DNA of 64,000 nucleotides from Microbacterium hibisci (GTDB lineage Bacteria > Actinomycetota > Actinomycetes > Actinomycetales > Microbacteriaceae). The position numbers and the translations under genes are program-made. The DNA lies in contig NZ_JADIJC010000012.1 of assembly GCF_015278255.1 (NCBI RefSeq), forward strand, positions 21,970-85,969, in the 5' to 3' direction. Under the pieces are notes generated by a model, which was not told the DNA's origin, ran no database searches, and saw only the letters and a program-made list of their open reading frames with translations. Positions 33,855-42,376 of the stretch are shown in pieces (position 1 is the stretch's first letter; every line of letters begins with the position of its first letter).

Positions 33855-34859
33855 ATGACACTCAGTCCAGGTCGCAGCGCGACGATCGAAGACGTCGCGG
33901 CTGCCGCCGGCGTCTCCCGCGCGGCCGTGTCGAAGGTGCTCCGCAACGCCTACGGCGTCAGCGATGCGATGCGCGAGCGGGTGACCGCCGCGATGACCGA
34001 GCTGCAGTACCGCCCCCGCGTCGCGGCGCGCGCGATGCGGGGCCGCACCTACACGATCGGCATCGAGATCCCGGACTTCGGGAATCAGTTCTTCACGCGC
34101 ATGCTGGCCGGAGCGATGAAGGCCCTCGCCGGCACCCCGTACCAAGTGGTGATCGCACCGGCGGAGGCAGGATCCCGAGAGGGCCTGCGTGCGATCGAGG
34201 CGCTCGTCGACCGGCAGGTCGACGGGGTGATCGCTGTCTCGCCGCGCGTCGACCAGAAGGCGCTCGAGCGCATCGCGGCCTTCACGCCCGTGGTCATGTT
34301 CGGCCGGTACGACACGTCCGACGACTACGACACCGTCGCGGGCGACGACGTGCACGGCACGGCTGCCGCCATGGAGCACCTCTTCGGCCTCGGCCACACG
34401 AGGATCGCCCACCTGACCCTGCGCGAGTCGGACGACACCGACACGTCGCCCCACGGCGCGCGCTTGCGGGAGTACCGCCGCATCATGGCCGCTGCCGGGC
34501 TCGACGAGGTCGTCCTGCGGACGGACGAGGGGCAGGACGCCGCGTACCACGCCGTCGCGACGGCGCTGAGCGACGGCGTGGACGTCACCGCGGTCTTCGC
34601 CGCTCATGACGAACTCGCCATCGGCGCTCTCCGCGCCGTGGCCGAGACCGACGGCGCCCTGTCGATCGTCGGTTACGACGACGTCCCGATCGCCGCGCAC
34701 CCTGCACTGGGCCTCACCACGGTGCATCAGCCGGGCGGCGAGATGGGCGTCCGTGCGATCGAGCTCCTCCTGGAGCGTGTCGCTGGGCGTACCGACCCCG
34801 TGCGCGAGGTCTTCACGCCCGAGCTTCGCGTGAGGACCTCGACGCGACCCCCGCGGTGA
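33855..34859 (+). CDS. LacI-family regulator adjacent to GH3
   Basis: A 334-residue LacI protein. The helix-turn-helix is TIEDVAAAAGVSRAAVSKVLR with Arg-Ala at the specificity positions, different from all other LacI regulators here, then a type I sugar-binding core (IGIEIPDFGNQFF onward). A TACCCT -10 box ends 6 bp before the ATG and no Shine-Dalgarno sequence is present, so the message is probably leaderless. By position it should control GH3 through the twin GTAGACCGGTCTAC sites (inference). Its stop codon lies in the first unit of a 24-bp tandem repeat. Confidence 0.9.
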   Translation: MTLSPGRSATIEDVAAAAGVSRAAVSKVLRNAYGVSDAMRERVTAAMTELQYRPRVAARAMRGRTYTIGIEIPDFGNQFFTRMLAGAMKALAGTPYQVVIAPAEAGSREGLRAIEALVDRQVDGVIAVSPRVDQKALERIAAFTPVVMFGRYDTSDDYDTVAGDDVHGTAAAMEHLFGLGHTRIAHLTLRESDDTDTSPHGARLREYRRIMAAAGLDEVVLRTDEGQDAAYHAVATALSDGVDVTAVFAAHDELAIGALRAVAETDGALSIVGYDDVPIAAHPALGLTTVHQPGGEMGVRAIELLLERVAGRTDPVREVFTPELRVRTSTRPPR

Positions 34860-34974
34860 CGCTCAGTGCCACCCGCTCCGTGACGCGGCAGGCGGCCCGC
34901 GCGGTGACGCAGCACGCGAGCCCCGCGGTGACGCAGCAAGCGGTCGGTGCGGTGACGCGGCGCTCCGGTCGGCG
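34855..34974. repeat. 24-bp tandem repeat, five units
   Basis: GGTGACGC-type units recur with the TGAC at 34857, 34881, 34905, 34929 and 34953, exactly 24 bp apart; the middle units read GCGGTGACGCAGCA. The first TGA is the stop codon of the LacI gene. In the plus frame starting at GTG 34856 the array encodes eight-residue units beginning Val-Thr. The repeat ends next to the 3' end of the serine hydrolase gene. Confidence 0.85.
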
Positions 34975-34976
34975 GT

Positions 34977-35966
34977 TCAGACCGCTGCGACCACCGCGTT
35001 GTCGAGCTCGTCGAGGTCGACGCCGGGCCGCTCGGCCTGGTTCGTGAGCAGTACGAACGCCACGCCGGCGGACGGGTGCACCCAGAACTCTGTGCCCGCC
35101 CAGCCGCCGTGGCCGAAGACGTCGCGGTCGACGAGGCCCGGCGCGTGCGTGCGGAGGTTCCAGGTGAAGCCCCAGTCGTTGCCGCGCTCGGCGGGGTAGG
35201 GCTCGAGGCGGGGGAGCCCGACGGTGAGCGGGCGCCGCATCATCGCCAGGGTCTCGGGCTGCACGACTCCGCCGCGCTCGCCGCCCGTGATGCGGAGGAG
35301 CGCCGAGCCCATTGCGAGCAGGTCGTGCGCGGTGCCGATCATCCCCGCGCCGGGATTGCGGTGGCTCGCGAACCCGCGCATGTCGAGACCCAGTCGCTCC
35401 GCATCGACGACCGTGTGCGGATCGGCGTCGGGGTCGAGCGTGAATCCGCCGGCGCCGATGGTCGCCGCCCACGCGGCGATGTCGGCGTCCCACTCCCGTC
35501 CGCTCTTGGCACGCACGAGCTCGGCGATGCCGTCGAAGGCGACGGTCGAGTAGCGCGACACCGTGCCCGCGGCGAAGTCGCGGCCCGGCGCGAGCAGTGC
35601 GGCGCGCAGCCCGCCGGCCGGGTCCAGGCTCGGCTCGGGGATGCCGGCGGTGTGGCTCACGAGGTGGCGAAGGCGCACGACGTCGTCACGGTCGCGGCCG
35701 AAGCCGGGGACCGCGTCGGCGAGCGGCGTCTCGGTGGTGAGGTGCCCGCGCTCGATGGCGCGCGCCGCGGTGAGTCCGGTCAGCACCTTGGTGATCGAGA
35801 ACAGCCAGTACGGGTCTTCGACGCGCGCCGGTCGGCCGTCGGTCGCGCCGAACGCGTCGAGCGCGGCGACGCCGTCGGCCGTCGCGACGCCGAGCACCGC
35901 GGTGGGCAGGCGCCCCGCCTCGACGTGCCGGCGCGCCCAGTCGAACGCCGCCGAGTACCCGGTCAT
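34977..35966 (-). CDS. Serine hydrolase, beta-lactamase/class C family
   Basis: A 329-residue protein of the beta-lactamase/penicillin-binding fold. The SxxK motif is Ser57-Ile-Thr-Lys60; a SRYST segment near residue 138 supplies the Tyr motif and FGHGGWAGTEFW the HxG motif near the C terminus. No signal peptide, so a cytoplasmic esterase or peptidase is more likely than a beta-lactamase. AAGGAG lies 7 bp before the ATG. It is in tandem downstream of rhaB, after a terminator-like hairpin, and may be an esterase acting on acylated sugars (speculation). Confidence 0.88.
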   Translation of the reverse strand: MTGYSAAFDWARRHVEAGRLPTAVLGVATADGVAALDAFGATDGRPARVEDPYWLFSITKVLTGLTAARAIERGHLTTETPLADAVPGFGRDRDDVVRLRHLVSHTAGIPEPSLDPAGGLRAALLAPGRDFAAGTVSRYSTVAFDGIAELVRAKSGREWDADIAAWAATIGAGGFTLDPDADPHTVVDAERLGLDMRGFASHRNPGAGMIGTAHDLLAMGSALLRITGGERGGVVQPETLAMMRRPLTVGLPRLEPYPAERGNDWGFTWNLRTHAPGLVDRDVFGHGGWAGTEFWVHPSAGVAFVLLTNQAERPGVDLDELDNAVVAAV

Positions 35967-36019
35967 GTCGTCACTCCTTCATCGTGGGGCCGTCCGGCCC
36001 CGAACATGCGGCGTCGCAC

Positions 36020-36059
36020 CGAGTGCACGGCGTCGCCGCGAAGCGATGCCGTGCACTCG
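36020..36059 (-). terminator. Stem-loop downstream of rhaB
   Basis: CGAGTGCACGGC (36020-36031) pairs with GCCGTGCACTCG (36048-36059), with TCGC/GCGA extending the stem. It begins 12 bp after the rhaB stop on the minus strand and separates it from the serine hydrolase gene. Confidence 0.75.
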
Positions 36060-36071
36060 TAGCGCAGGTGT

Positions 36072-37496
36072 TCACTCGGCGCGCGGCTCGTAGCGTTCGG
36101 GAGACACGGATGCCGCGACCACGCGCCGGAGGTCCTCCAGGGTCGCTTCGGGGCCGAACCAGCCGTGGGCGCGCGCCTGCACCAGCACGTTGCCGAGCGC
36201 CGTCGCCTCGACGGGGCCGGCCAGCACCGGAAGACCCGAGCGGTCGGCGGTCGCCTGGCAGAGCAGCCGGTTGAGCGCGCCGCCGCCGACGATGTGGATC
36301 ACGTCGATGTCGCGGTCGGTGAGACGTCCGGCGGTCGCGACCGCGCCGGCGAACGCCTGCGCGATGCTCTCCACGATGGTCCGCGCGAAGGCCTCGCGCG
36401 TCGCGGGTACCCGCGCGCCCGTCTCGCTCAGCACCGCCGCGATGCGGGCGGGCATGTCGCCCGGCGCCGACAGGCGCGGGTCGTTGGCGTCGAACAGCGG
36501 GATGTCTCCGGTTACGGCGGCTGCGGCATCCAGCAATCCGGGCAGATCGATCGCCGCGCCGTCCTCCGCCTCCCACGTGCGCACGGCCTCGCTCAGCAGC
36601 CACAGGCCCGTCACGTTGTGGAGGAAGCGCACGCGCCCGTCGACGCCGCCCTCGTTCGTGAAGTTCGCCTCGCGGGCAGCGTCGCTGACCACGGGGCCGT
36701 CGAGCTCGACGCCGACGAGGCCCCACGTGCCGCACGAGATGTACGCCGCGTCGGGAGTGCTGAGCGGCACGGCGACGACGGCCGAGGCCGTGTCGTGCGA
36801 GCCGACCGCGATCACCTCGAGCGGGGCGCCGATGCGCTCGCGCGCCTCGCCGTGCAGCGAGCCGAGCACGGCTCCCGGGTCGACGAGCGGGGGGAGGACG
36901 GATGCCGGGATGCCGAGCCGCGCGGCGAGCTCGAGGTCCCACTCGCCCGTGCGGACGTCGACGAGCCCGGTCGTCGAGGCGTTCGTGCGCTCGGCGAACC
37001 GGGCGCCGGTGAGGAGGAACGCGACCAGATCGGGGACGAGGAGCGACACCTCGGCGTCGCTCAGGCGCTCCTCGACGGCGTACTGGTACAGCGTGTTGAA
37101 CGGCAGGAACTGCAGGCCGTTGCGGCGGTAGAGCTCCTCGAACGGCGCCTCGCCGTGCACGGCCTCGACGCCGCGCGCGGTGCGCTCGTCGCGGTAGTGG
37201 AAGGGCTCGTCGAGCAGCTCGCCGCCGTGGACGAGACCGTAGTCGACCGCCCACGAGTCGATCCCGATGCTCGCGATGCCGGGCTCGCGGCGCAGCGCCT
37301 CGGTGAGGCCCTCCACGATGTGCCGGTACAGCGCGGTGAAGTCCCAGTGCAGCCCGCCGTCCGGCCCGGGCACCGGGCCGTTCGGGAAGCGCGCGACCTG
37401 CTCGAGGCGCAGCATCCCGTCGTCCACGTAGCCGAGCATGACGCGCCCGCTGGTCGCGCCGAGGTCGACCGCCGCGACGACGCCGCCGGAGGTCAT
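36072..37496 (-). CDS. rhaB: Rhamnulokinase (FGGY family)
   Basis: A 474-residue sugar kinase phosphorylating L-rhamnulose at C1 with ATP. The FGGY-family phosphate motif VDLGATSGRVMLG is at the N terminus. IDSWAVDYGL (about 80), CGTWGLVGVE (about 258) and the adenosine-motif region IVGGGALNRLLCQA (about 412) match RhaB. It lies downstream of the aldolase/dehydrogenase gene in the leftward catabolic set mutarotase-isomerase-hydrolase-aldolase-kinase. No strong Shine-Dalgarno sequence is seen before the ATG. Confidence 0.93.
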   Translation of the reverse strand: MTSGGVVAAVDLGATSGRVMLGYVDDGMLRLEQVARFPNGPVPGPDGGLHWDFTALYRHIVEGLTEALRREPGIASIGIDSWAVDYGLVHGGELLDEPFHYRDERTARGVEAVHGEAPFEELYRRNGLQFLPFNTLYQYAVEERLSDAEVSLLVPDLVAFLLTGARFAERTNASTTGLVDVRTGEWDLELAARLGIPASVLPPLVDPGAVLGSLHGEARERIGAPLEVIAVGSHDTASAVVAVPLSTPDAAYISCGTWGLVGVELDGPVVSDAAREANFTNEGGVDGRVRFLHNVTGLWLLSEAVRTWEAEDGAAIDLPGLLDAAAAVTGDIPLFDANDPRLSAPGDMPARIAAVLSETGARVPATREAFARTIVESIAQAFAGAVATAGRLTDRDIDVIHIVGGGALNRLLCQATADRSGLPVLAGPVEATALGNVLVQARAHGWFGPEATLEDLRRVVAASVSPERYEPRAE

Positions 37497-37531
37497 CGTG
37501 CGACCCCGGTCGTGCGACGCCGGTCGGTCGT

Positions 37532-37609
37532 CGAGATCGCGGTTTCTCGTCGAGCGACCACGCCGTCGGCGCCCACAACGTGCTGTCTCGACGAGATCGC
37601 GGTTTCTCG
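37532..37609. repeat. Two 18-bp direct repeats 60 bp apart, between rhaD and rhaB
   Basis: CGAGATCGCGGTTTCTCG occurs at 37532-37549 and identically at 37592-37609, each flanked by TCGTCGAG or CTCGACGAG-like sequence, so each copy can also form a hairpin. It occupies most of the 136-bp rhaD-rhaB gap. Confidence 0.75.
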
Positions 37610-37632
37610 ACGAGGTGTGGATGTGGAGGCCG

Positions 37633-39669
37633 TCATCGCAGGAAGGCGGCCGCGACGCCGGAGTCGACGGGGATGTGCAGGCCCGTGGTGCGCGAGAGCT
37701 CGGGGCCGGTCAGCACGAACACCGCGTCGGCGACGTTCTCGGGCACGACCTCGCGCTTGAGGATCGTGCGGTTGGCGTAGAACTGACCGAGGTCCTCTTC
37801 CTTGACGCCGTAGGTCGCGGCGCGGTTGGCGCCCCAGCCGGAGGCGAAGATGCCCGAGCCGCGCACGACGCCGTCGGGGTTGATGCCGTTGACGCGCACG
37901 CCGTGCTCGCCGAGCTCGACCGCGAGCAGGCGCACCTGGTGGGCCTGGTCGGCCTTGGTCGCCGAGTACGCGATGTTGTTCGGGCCGGCGAAGACGGAGT
38001 TCTTCGACGAGATGTAGATCACGTCGCCGCCGAGCTTCTGCTCGATGAGGATCTTCGCGGCGGCCTTCGACACCAGGAACGAGCCCTTCGCCATCACGTC
38101 GTGCTGCAGGTCCCAGTCCTTCTCGGTGGTCTCGAGCAGCGGCTTCGACAGCGACAGGCCGGCGTTGTTGACGACGAGGTCGACGCCGCCGAACGCCAGC
38201 ACCGCGGCGTCGAAGGCGGCCTGGATCGCATCGGCGTCGGCGACGTTCGCCGCCACGCCGATCGCGACATCCGTGTTGCCGAGCTCGGCCGCCGCGGCCT
38301 GCGCCTTCTCGAGGTCGAGGTCGGCGACGACCACGCACGCGCCCTCGGCCGCCAGACGGACGGCGATGGCCTTGCCGATGCCGGATGCCGCGCCCGTGAC
38401 CAGTGCGATGCGGCCCTGGTGGGTCTTGGGCTTGGGCATGCGCTGGAGCTTGGCCTCTTCGAGCGCCCAGTACTCGATGCGGAACTTCTCGGCGTCGGAG
38501 ATCGGCGTGTACGTCGACAGCGCCTCGGCGCCGCGCATCACGTTGATCGCGTTGACGTAGAACTCGCCGGCTACGCGCGCGGTCTGCTTGTTCGCGCCGT
38601 ACGAGAACATGCCGACGCCGGGGATGAGCACGATGAGCGGGTCGGCGCCGCGGATCGCGGGGGACTCGGCGGTCGCGTGCGCGTCGTAGTACGCCTGGTA
38701 GTCGGCACGGTACGCCTCGTGCAGCTCGTGCAGGCGCGCGATGCTCTCTTCGACGGACGCCGACGCCGGCAGGTCGAGGATCAGCGGCTTGACCTTGGTG
38801 CGCAGGAAGTGGTCGGGGCAGCTCGTGCCGAGCGCGGCGAGGGCCGGCGCCTTCTCGGAGGCCAGGAACTCGAGCACGACGTCGGCGTCGGTGAAGTGGC
38901 CCACCTGCGGCTTGTCGGTCGAGGCGAGGCCGCGGATGGTCGGCGCCAGGGCGGCCGCCTTCGCGCGACGCTCGGCCTCGGGCAGCGCCTCGAAGCCGGC
39001 GCGCTCGCCGCCGAACGGGTCGGCCTTGCCGTTCTCGGAGATGTAGGCCGCGGCGGTCTCGATGATCAAGAGCGAGTTCTGCTCGGCCTCGTCGGAGGTG
39101 TCGCCCCACGCAGTGATGCCGTGGCCGCCGAGGATCGTGCCGATCGCCTGCGGGTTCTTCTCCTTGATCGCCGCGATGTCGAGGCCCAGCTGGAAGCCGG
39201 GTCGGCGCCACGGCACCCAGACGACCTTGTCGCCGAAGATCTTCGCCGTGAGCTCCTCGCCGTCGGCGGCGGTCGCGATGGCGATGCCCGAGTCGGGGTG
39301 CAGGTGGTCGACGTGCGCGGCGTCGACGAGGCCGTGCATCGCGGTGTCGATCGACGGCGCGGCGCCGCCCTTGCCGTGCAGGCAGTAGTCGAACGCGGCG
39401 ACCATCTCGTCCTCGCGCTCGACGCCGGGGTAGACGTTCACGAGCGCGCGCATGCGGTCCAGGCGCAGCACCGCGAGGCCCTGCTCCTTCAGCGTGCCGA
39501 GGTCGCCGCCCGAGCCCTTCACCCACAGCAGCTCGACGGGCTCGCCGGTGACCGGGTCGGTCTCGGTGCCCTTGGCCGACGTGTTGCCGCCGGCGTAGTT
39601 CGTGTTCTTCGGGTCGGCGCCGAGGCGGTTCGACCGCGTGATCAGGTCGGTGACGGCCGGGTTGGTCAT
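37633..39669 (-). CDS. rhaD: Bifunctional L-rhamnulose-1-phosphate aldolase / lactaldehyde dehydrogenase
   Basis: A 678-residue fusion. The N-terminal class II aldolase domain (about 1-420) cleaves rhamnulose 1-phosphate to dihydroxyacetone phosphate and L-lactaldehyde; the metal site is the HVDHLH segment (His119, 122, 124). The C-terminal SDR domain (about 420-678) has the NAD motif TGAASGIG and YSATK with the catalytic Tyr and Lys, and oxidises lactaldehyde to lactate. The ATG follows AAGGAA and overlaps the stop of the upstream hydrolase. This RhaD/RhaE-type fusion is common in actinobacteria. Confidence 0.94.
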   Translation of the reverse strand: MTNPAVTDLITRSNRLGADPKNTNYAGGNTSAKGTETDPVTGEPVELLWVKGSGGDLGTLKEQGLAVLRLDRMRALVNVYPGVEREDEMVAAFDYCLHGKGGAAPSIDTAMHGLVDAAHVDHLHPDSGIAIATAADGEELTAKIFGDKVVWVPWRRPGFQLGLDIAAIKEKNPQAIGTILGGHGITAWGDTSDEAEQNSLLIIETAAAYISENGKADPFGGERAGFEALPEAERRAKAAALAPTIRGLASTDKPQVGHFTDADVVLEFLASEKAPALAALGTSCPDHFLRTKVKPLILDLPASASVEESIARLHELHEAYRADYQAYYDAHATAESPAIRGADPLIVLIPGVGMFSYGANKQTARVAGEFYVNAINVMRGAEALSTYTPISDAEKFRIEYWALEEAKLQRMPKPKTHQGRIALVTGAASGIGKAIAVRLAAEGACVVVADLDLEKAQAAAAELGNTDVAIGVAANVADADAIQAAFDAAVLAFGGVDLVVNNAGLSLSKPLLETTEKDWDLQHDVMAKGSFLVSKAAAKILIEQKLGGDVIYISSKNSVFAGPNNIAYSATKADQAHQVRLLAVELGEHGVRVNGINPDGVVRGSGIFASGWGANRAATYGVKEEDLGQFYANRTILKREVVPENVADAVFVLTGPELSRTTGLHIPVDSGVAAAFLR

Positions 39670-40511
39670 GATGCGGTTCCTTCGTCGAGGGTCACAGAAG
39701 CAAGGTCGGGGGTGCGGAGGGCGGCGAGGCGGCTCGCGAATCGGTCGATGGTGACGGATGCCGCGGGCCCGGCATGCGGGCGGTTCAGGTGTCCGTGGTC
39801 GGTGCCGGTCTCGACCACGGCCTCGACGTCGCGTCCGGCCGCGCGCAGCGTGCGGGCGAAGAGCTCGCCCGAGACGCGGAGCTCGTCGACGTCGCCGTTG
39901 ACGATGAGCGTCGGCGGGAACTCGGCGAGGTCGCCGGCGGTGGCGAGTCCCGGAACCGCGGGCAGCGGTGCCACGTCGACCGGGCCGCCGAGGAAGTTCT
40001 CGTACATCGCGCGTACCACGTCGGGACCGAAGCGGTCGAAGGCGGGCGTCGCGTCGAGCGCGGCGCGCAGGGCGGCATCCGGGGCGGGCTGCACCGCGAG
40101 CAGGGTGGGGTACGCCAGCAGCACGAGCGCCGGCACCGTGGCGGCGCCGGCCTCGATCAGGCGCAGCGTGGCGCCGGTGACGAGATTCGCCCCCGCACTC
40201 GCGCCGCCGATCGCGAGGCGGCCGCGGTCGACGCGCAGCCGCGCGGCGCTGTCCTGGGCCCAGGCCCACGCCGACAGGATGTCGTCGGAGGGCGCCGGGT
40301 AGCGGCATCCGTCACCGACGAGCCGGTAGTCGACCGAGACCACGGTCGTTCCGCGCCACGCCAGCTCGCGCGCGACCCAGTCGGCCTCGGGCATGTCGAG
40401 GTCGCCACCGGCGAAGCCGCCGCCGTGGGCCCACACCAGTCCGGTGCCGTTCGGCTCGCGCGCCGGGTAGACGCGGACGAGTCCGTCTGCGGCGGAGTAG
40501 GGCTCGCTCAT
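39666..40511 (-). CDS. Alpha/beta hydrolase, carboxylesterase-like (HSL family)
   Basis: A 281-residue hydrolase with the oxyanion motif HGGG (residues 29-32), nucleophile Ser105 in GGASAGANL, Asp in NGDVDELR (about 212) and His in GTDHGH (about 240). No signal peptide. Its stop overlaps the start of the aldolase/dehydrogenase gene, so it belongs to the rhamnose operon. A deacetylase or deacylase of acylated rhamnosides is plausible from context only. The hairpin at 40562 separates it from rhaI, so it may have lower expression or its own promoter. Confidence 0.88.
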   Translation of the reverse strand: MSEPYSAADGLVRVYPAREPNGTGLVWAHGGGFAGGDLDMPEADWVARELAWRGTTVVSVDYRLVGDGCRYPAPSDDILSAWAWAQDSAARLRVDRGRLAIGGASAGANLVTGATLRLIEAGAATVPALVLLAYPTLLAVQPAPDAALRAALDATPAFDRFGPDVVRAMYENFLGGPVDVAPLPAVPGLATAGDLAEFPPTLIVNGDVDELRVSGELFARTLRAAGRDVEAVVETGTDHGHLNRPHAGPAASVTIDRFASRLAALRTPDLASVTLDEGTAS

Positions 40512-40561
40512 CTGGGTCCTCGGGGGATCGGGCCGGCAGCGGTGCCGGGATCGAAGTGGTG

Positions 40562-40600
40562 CACCGGGGGCGCGGGGATCGGCATCCCACGCCCCCGGTG
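40562..40600 (-). terminator. Stem-loop between rhaI and hydrolase
   Basis: CACCGGGGGCG (40562-40572) and CGCCCCCGGTG (40590-40600) pair perfectly, with an inner GGGAT/ATCCC stem. It lies 18 bp after the rhaI stop on the minus strand, suggesting partial termination within the operon. Confidence 0.75.
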
Positions 40601-40617
40601 GGCTTGGTGGCGGGTGC

Positions 40618-41784
40618 CTACGCGCCCCAGCCGGCCTGCGTGCCGCCGACGCGGTCTGCGGCGATCTGCTGCTGGTAGCCGGATGCCGCGTACGCGGCCA
40701 TCGGGTCGGCAGCGAGTCCGCGCGACTCGCGCCACTCGGCCAGCGCCGGGCGCACGTCGGTGTAGAACGCGTCCATGAAAACCGCGTTCGCACCGAGCAC
40801 GTCGTTCGCCTGCTGAGCCGCCGCGAGGGCGTCGCGGTCGACGAGCAGGGCGCGCGCCGTCATCTCCTGGACGTTGAGCACCGAGCGGATCTGGCCGGGG
40901 ATCTTGTCCTCGACGTTGTGGCACTGGTCGAGCATGAACGCCACATCGGGGTTGTTGAGGCCACCGCCGCGCACCACCTCGAAGATGATGCGGAACAGCT
41001 GGAACGGGTCGGCCGCGCCCACGATGAGGTCGTCGTCGGCGTAGAAGCGCGAGTTGAAGTCGAACGAGCCGAGCTTTCCGAGGCGCAGCAGCTGCATCAC
41101 GATGAACTCGATGTTCGTGCCCGGAGCGTGGTGACCGGTGTCGAGGCACACCATCGCCTTGTCGCCGAGGCTCACGACCTGGGCGTAGGACGTGCCCCAG
41201 TCCGGAACATCGGTGTGGTAGAACGCCGGCTCGAAGAACTTGTACTCGAGCACGAGGCGCTGTTCGTCGCTCAGGCGGTCGTAGATCTTCTGCAGCGAGT
41301 CCTGCAGGCGGTCCTGGCGGGCACGGATGTCGGCCTGGCCCGGGTAGTTCGAGCCCTCGGCGAGCCAGATCTTCAGGTCGCGCGAGCCGGTCGCACCCAT
41401 GATGTCGATGCACTCGAAGTGGTGGTCGATCGCCTTCTGGCGGATGCGGTCGTCGTGGTGCGTGAGCGCCCCGAACTTGTAGTCCTCGTCCTGGAAGGTG
41501 TTCGAGTTGATCGTGCCGAGGCTCACACCGAGGTCTTCGGCGTGGCGGCGAAGACCCGCGTAGTCGTCGACCTTGTCCCACGGGATGTGCAGCGCGACGC
41601 TCGGCGCGAGCTTCGTGTACGCGTTGACCTGCGCGGCGTCGGCGATCTTCTCGAAGGGGTCGCGAGGTGTGCCGGGCGTCGTGAACACGCGGAAGCGCGT
41701 GCCCGAGTTGCCGAACGCCCACGAGGGCAGTTCGATGCCCTGGCCTTCGAGAGCGGTGAGGATGTCTGGTGACAGCGTCGTCAT
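40618..41784 (-). CDS. rhaI: L-rhamnose isomerase
   Basis: A 388-residue TIM-barrel isomerase of the RhaI type (distinct from RhaA of enterics), converting L-rhamnose to L-rhamnulose. Recognisable segments are ELPSWAFGNSGTRF at the start, EYKFFEPAFYHTDVPDWG with a metal-ligand Glu, CLDTGHHAPGTN and DFNSRFYADDDL with metal and substrate ligands, and VAFMLDQCHNVEDK. The start overlaps the mutarotase stop (ATGA). It is the first catabolic step after mutarotation in this leftward operon. Confidence 0.95.
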   Translation of the reverse strand: MTTLSPDILTALEGQGIELPSWAFGNSGTRFRVFTTPGTPRDPFEKIADAAQVNAYTKLAPSVALHIPWDKVDDYAGLRRHAEDLGVSLGTINSNTFQDEDYKFGALTHHDDRIRQKAIDHHFECIDIMGATGSRDLKIWLAEGSNYPGQADIRARQDRLQDSLQKIYDRLSDEQRLVLEYKFFEPAFYHTDVPDWGTSYAQVVSLGDKAMVCLDTGHHAPGTNIEFIVMQLLRLGKLGSFDFNSRFYADDDLIVGAADPFQLFRIIFEVVRGGGLNNPDVAFMLDQCHNVEDKIPGQIRSVLNVQEMTARALLVDRDALAAAQQANDVLGANAVFMDAFYTDVRPALAEWRESRGLAADPMAAYAASGYQQQIAADRVGGTQAGWGA

Positions 41785-42194
41785 GATGCGTTGCCTTCTT
41801 CGTGGGCGGGGTCTGTCGGGGAGGTGGGCTCGGCCGCGCCCCGTGCGGCGGTGAGCTGGTCGTGAAGATTGAAGATCTCGGCGAGGGGGGTCGCGGCCTG
41901 GTCGGGCCGCCCGTCGAGTCCGACGAAGAAGCGGCCCATCTCGGCCTCCCAGCGGGCGGCCACCTCCGAACCGGCGAGGTACGCCTGGGCGGCCTCGTCG
42001 TCGTCGGTCTCGTAGTAGCCGATGAGGCGTCCGCCCTCGCCGAGGAACAGCGAGTAGTTGCGGCGACCCGCGGCCTCGATCTCGGCCAGCATCTCGGGCC
42101 ACACCGGGGTGTGCCGGGCGACGTACTCGTCGAGCAGCTCGGGTCGGATCAGCAGCTGGAAGCAGACCCGCGTCGTCGCGGTGGTGCTCGTCAT
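41781..42194 (-). CDS. rhaM: L-rhamnose mutarotase
   Basis: A 137-residue small barrel protein interconverting rhamnopyranose anomers. The family pattern CFQLLIRPELLDEYVARHTPVWPEM holds the catalytic His (about residue 28), followed by NYSLFLGEGG and VAARWEAEMGRFF. The last 20 residues are an acidic tail. It is the first gene of the rhamnose catabolic operon and is translationally coupled to rhaI. The promoter and operator lie at 42250-42306. Confidence 0.94.
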   Translation of the reverse strand: MTSTTATTRVCFQLLIRPELLDEYVARHTPVWPEMLAEIEAAGRRNYSLFLGEGGRLIGYYETDDDEAAQAYLAGSEVAARWEAEMGRFFVGLDGRPDQAATPLAEIFNLHDQLTAARGAAEPTSPTDPAHEEGNAS

Positions 42195-42249
42195 GTGGCG
42201 GATGGTCCTTTGTGCTCGGGGGATGCGGAGGGCGCGGCTACCGCAATCG

Positions 42250-42306
42250 TGAATCGTTTCAACGCTAGAGCTTCGAGTCGTTTTATGCAAATCGGAAAGC
42301 GCTTCC
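42250..42306 (-). promoter_or_regulatory. Leftward promoter of the rhamnose catabolic operon with two operators
   Basis: On the minus strand TTGCAT (42285-42290) and TAGCGT (42262-42267) are 17 bp apart. The operator TGAAACGATTCA (plus strand TGAATCGTTTCA, 42250-42261) abuts the -10 box on its downstream side. A second LacI-like site, GGAAAGCGCTTCC (42294-42306), lies just upstream of the -35 box, centres 45 bp apart. The first site matches the operators of both rhamnoside importers. Confidence 0.8.
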
Positions 42307-42376
42307 CATCGAATCGTACGCGCTGCGCTCCGGGGTGTCGATAGCGTGGAAGCCGATTCGACGCGAGGGAGCACGG

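Noticed and set aside
34856..35047. A 63-residue plus frame made of Val-Thr octad repeats
   Set aside because: It starts at a GTG within the LacI stop and could be coupled, but it runs into antisense of the serine hydrolase, has no family and is most simply a minisatellite. Kept only as a repeat.
36072..42194. Rhamnose genes as a cell-wall dTDP-rhamnose pathway
   Set aside because: RhaM, RhaI, RhaB and RhaD are catabolic; no RmlA-D homologue is present.
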